A DNA stretch of 35,341 nt from Thermomicrobiaceae bacterium. Its GTDB lineage: Bacteria; Chloroflexota; Chloroflexia; Thermomicrobiales; Thermomicrobiaceae. Positions 34,077 to 35,341 of the stretch are shown piece by piece. The stretch covers positions 1-35,341 of the forward strand of contig SLFF01000304.1 in assembly GCA_007124395.1 (NCBI GenBank), given 5' to 3'. The number at the start of each line of letters is the position of its first letter. Position 1 is the stretch's first letter. The translations under genes were made by a program, and so were the position numbers. Under the pieces are notes generated by a model that saw only the letters and a program-made list of their open reading frames with translations, did no database searches and was not told the origin of the DNA.

Positions 34077-34553
34077 TTACTCGATCCGCAGGATCTTCGC
34101 CTCCATGTTGATGCCAGGCGTCTCAATGGTGACTTCATCGCCGACTTTGCGTCCAAGGAGTGCCTTGCCGAACGGGGATTCGTTGGAAATACGGCCCTGG
34201 GCCGGACGAGATTCGACTGCTCCAACGATGGTGTATTTTTCCTCTTCGCCATCCACCTCGATCGTCACGGTGGAGCCGATCCGGACAGTAGAACTGGCGG
34301 TTGCGCTGCTACTCTCGTCGATGATTTCGACGCGCTTGAGCATCCGCTCCAGCTCACGAATTCGCCCCTCGATAATGCCCTGATCGTGCTTTGCGGCATC
34401 GTAGGCAGCATTCTCTCGCAGGTCACCGTGAGACCGGGCCTCGGCGATAACTTCCACGATGCGAGGACGCTCGTTGTTGACCAGATGCTCGTACTCTTCC
34501 TTGAGTTTCGCCAGTCCTTCGCGGGTTACGGGCACCTTTTCATTGCTGGACAT
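34077..34553 (-). CDS. greA: Transcription elongation factor GreA
   Basis: GreA rescues backtracked RNA polymerase by stimulating transcript cleavage through the secondary channel. The 158-residue protein has the N-terminal coiled coil with the acidic tip HGDLRENAAYDAAKHDQG, the equivalent of the usual DLxEN motif. The C-terminal FKBP-like domain has SPFGKALLGRKVGDEV and ends in a short ILRIE. I choose ATG at 34551-34553 because GGAG lies 7 nt upstream; the longer frame to 34607 is in the leader. Promoter elements are 90-125 bp upstream. Confidence 0.93.
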   Translation of the reverse strand: MSSNEKVPVTREGLAKLKEEYEHLVNNERPRIVEVIAEARSHGDLRENAAYDAAKHDQGIIEGRIRELERMLKRVEIIDESSSATASSTVRIGSTVTIEVDGEEEKYTIVGAVESRPAQGRISNESPFGKALLGRKVGDEVTIETPGINMEAKILRIE

Positions 34554-34648
34554 ACGGCGTCTCCTGTCTTCTGCGTGTTCAATGAGATCGGTTCTGAGTT
34601 CAGGCAAACCATCCGGAGCGGTTTCCCGCCCGGCAGGATAATTCAGTG

Positions 34649-34677
34649 ACTATACGGCACGATTCGCGCTCTGGCAA
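34649..34677 (-). promoter_or_regulatory. Sigma-70-type promoter of greA
   Basis: On the minus strand TTGCCA (34672-34677) is followed after 17 bp by TATAGT (34649-34654). Transcription would start near 34642, giving a leader of about 90 nt. The promoter lies just after the stop codon of the upstream metal permease gene. Confidence 0.7.
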
Positions 34678-34688
34678 TCGTGGTGCAG

Positions 34689-35341
34689 CTAGCGCACGAT
34701 CGCTTCGCGAGCGCGCTGACGTCCCTTCTCAGTGAGAAACAGGTGGCTGTTCTGCCGGGTGAGGGAACCGTGACGCTCGGCCCAGCGGACGACATGCTCG
34801 GCGAACCGGGAGTCCCAGTTCAGATGGTCTTGCAAGTGATCGATGCGGTTTTCCTGCTGGGCGCTGGGCAGTCCCTCGTGATTGAGCAGATGAATCGCCA
34901 GCATGGTTCCGGCAAACTCCCAGCGCTGTCGACGCCGTCGCAATGCGATAGCGATAAGCCCGCGGTAGGGTGCGAAGAGGTAGCCAGCGATGAAGATGAC
35001 ACCGGTCATGGTGGCCATCGATCCGGCGATCGAGGCATCCAGATAGCGCGCCAGCCAGTACCCGAGAATTGCGACCGCCACCCCTATTCCAGCGCTGAGT
35101 ACCAGCATCAGCCAGAGACGATCGGTGAGCAGGTAGGCCGTGACTGGCGGGCCAACGATCAGCGCCACCACCAGGATCGCGCCGACGGCGTCGAACGCGC
35201 CCACCGCGGTCACCGAAACGAGACTCATCAGGCTGTAGTGGATGATTACTGGCGAGAACCCGAGCGCGGCCGCCAGCCCGGCATCGAAGGTGGCGAGTTT
35301 CAGTTCCTTGTAGAACAGGGTAACGAAGAGCACGTTGATGA
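34689..35341 (-). CDS. Metal ABC transporter permease (ABC-3 type) with winged-helix-like C-terminal tail, N-terminus outside window
   Basis: About 217 residues of an ABC-3-family permease, as in zinc/manganese uptake systems (ZnuB/MntB/TroC), are visible. The frame is open to the window edge. Family stretches are LKLATFDAGLAAALGF, VSVTAVGAFDAVGAILVVALIVGP and PVTAYLLTDRL, with about five membrane helices. After the last helix (near LFAPYRGLIA) comes a soluble tail of about 85 residues, rich in Arg and His. It contains NRIDHLQDHLNWD, HVVRWAERHGSLTRQNSHLFLTEKGRQRA and a final helix. The tail resembles the winged helix of DtxR/MntR-type regulators but lacks their dimerisation domain. A metal-sensing or regulatory role is inference. 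Confidence 0.85.
   Translation of the reverse strand, partial: INVLFVTLFYKELKLATFDAGLAAALGFSPVIIHYSLMSLVSVTAVGAFDAVGAILVVALIVGPPVTAYLLTDRLWLMLVLSAGIGVAVAILGYWLARYLDASIAGSMATMTGVIFIAGYLFAPYRGLIAIALRRRRQRWEFAGTMLAIHLLNHEGLPSAQQENRIDHLQDHLNWDSRFAEHVVRWAERHGSLTRQNSHLFLTEKGRQRAREAIVR

Overview
The window most likely comes from a member of the Chloroflexota, probably class Thermomicrobia (inference). I base this on moderately GC-rich DNA, short intergenic gaps, frequent GTG/TTG starts, and Gram-positive-like gene sets such as rpmH-rnpA-yidD-yidC-jag-mnmE. No rRNA or tRNA is present to confirm it. No phage, insertion sequence or CRISPR array is visible. The only mobile-looking element is a roughly 110 bp extragenic repeat with CTGTCATC/GATGACAG ends.

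Layout. Positions 1-2596 (minus): an orphan-type sensor kinase and OmpR-family regulator followed by the start of a glutamate dehydrogenase gene. The gap between regulator and gdh carries four GTGAGA repeats with 11-21-11 bp spacing, a plausible operator. Positions 2689-4964: a PhzF-family enzyme convergent with a divergent pyruvate kinase. Positions 4965-8980: a long structured leader and a pyruvate dehydrogenase operon (E1 alpha, E1 beta, E2) ending in a strong terminator. Positions 9026-11626: the extragenic repeat, mnmA, and a CYP152-type P450 peroxygenase. Positions 11893-14646 (plus): M20 peptidase, GNAT acetyltransferase and methyltransferase.

From 27557 down to 14633 everything is on the minus strand. 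This run holds a secreted von Willebrand A-domain protein, a MerR/LmbE/MFS gene cluster whose MerR has a histidine-rich tail, a second MFS exporter, pncC (CinA C-terminal type), an M16 protease, a second two-component pair, a small membrane protein, a large protein of unknown function and a VOC protein. From 28440 to 33498 the genes run on the plus strand: rpmH, rnpA, yidD, yidC, jag, a PfkB-family kinase and mnmE. Between these diverging blocks lies about 880 bp of non-coding, locally AT-rich DNA. It is a reasonable candidate for the replication origin or an RNA locus, but I see no convincing DnaA boxes. The window ends (minus) with a YbaK-family deacylase, greA with a good promoter, and the end of a metal ABC permease with a winged-helix-like tail.

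The observations most worth following are the GTGAGA operator upstream of gdh, the multi-helix leader upstream of the PDH operon, the MerR-LmbE-MFS cluster, and the non-coding region before rpmH with its large hairpins.
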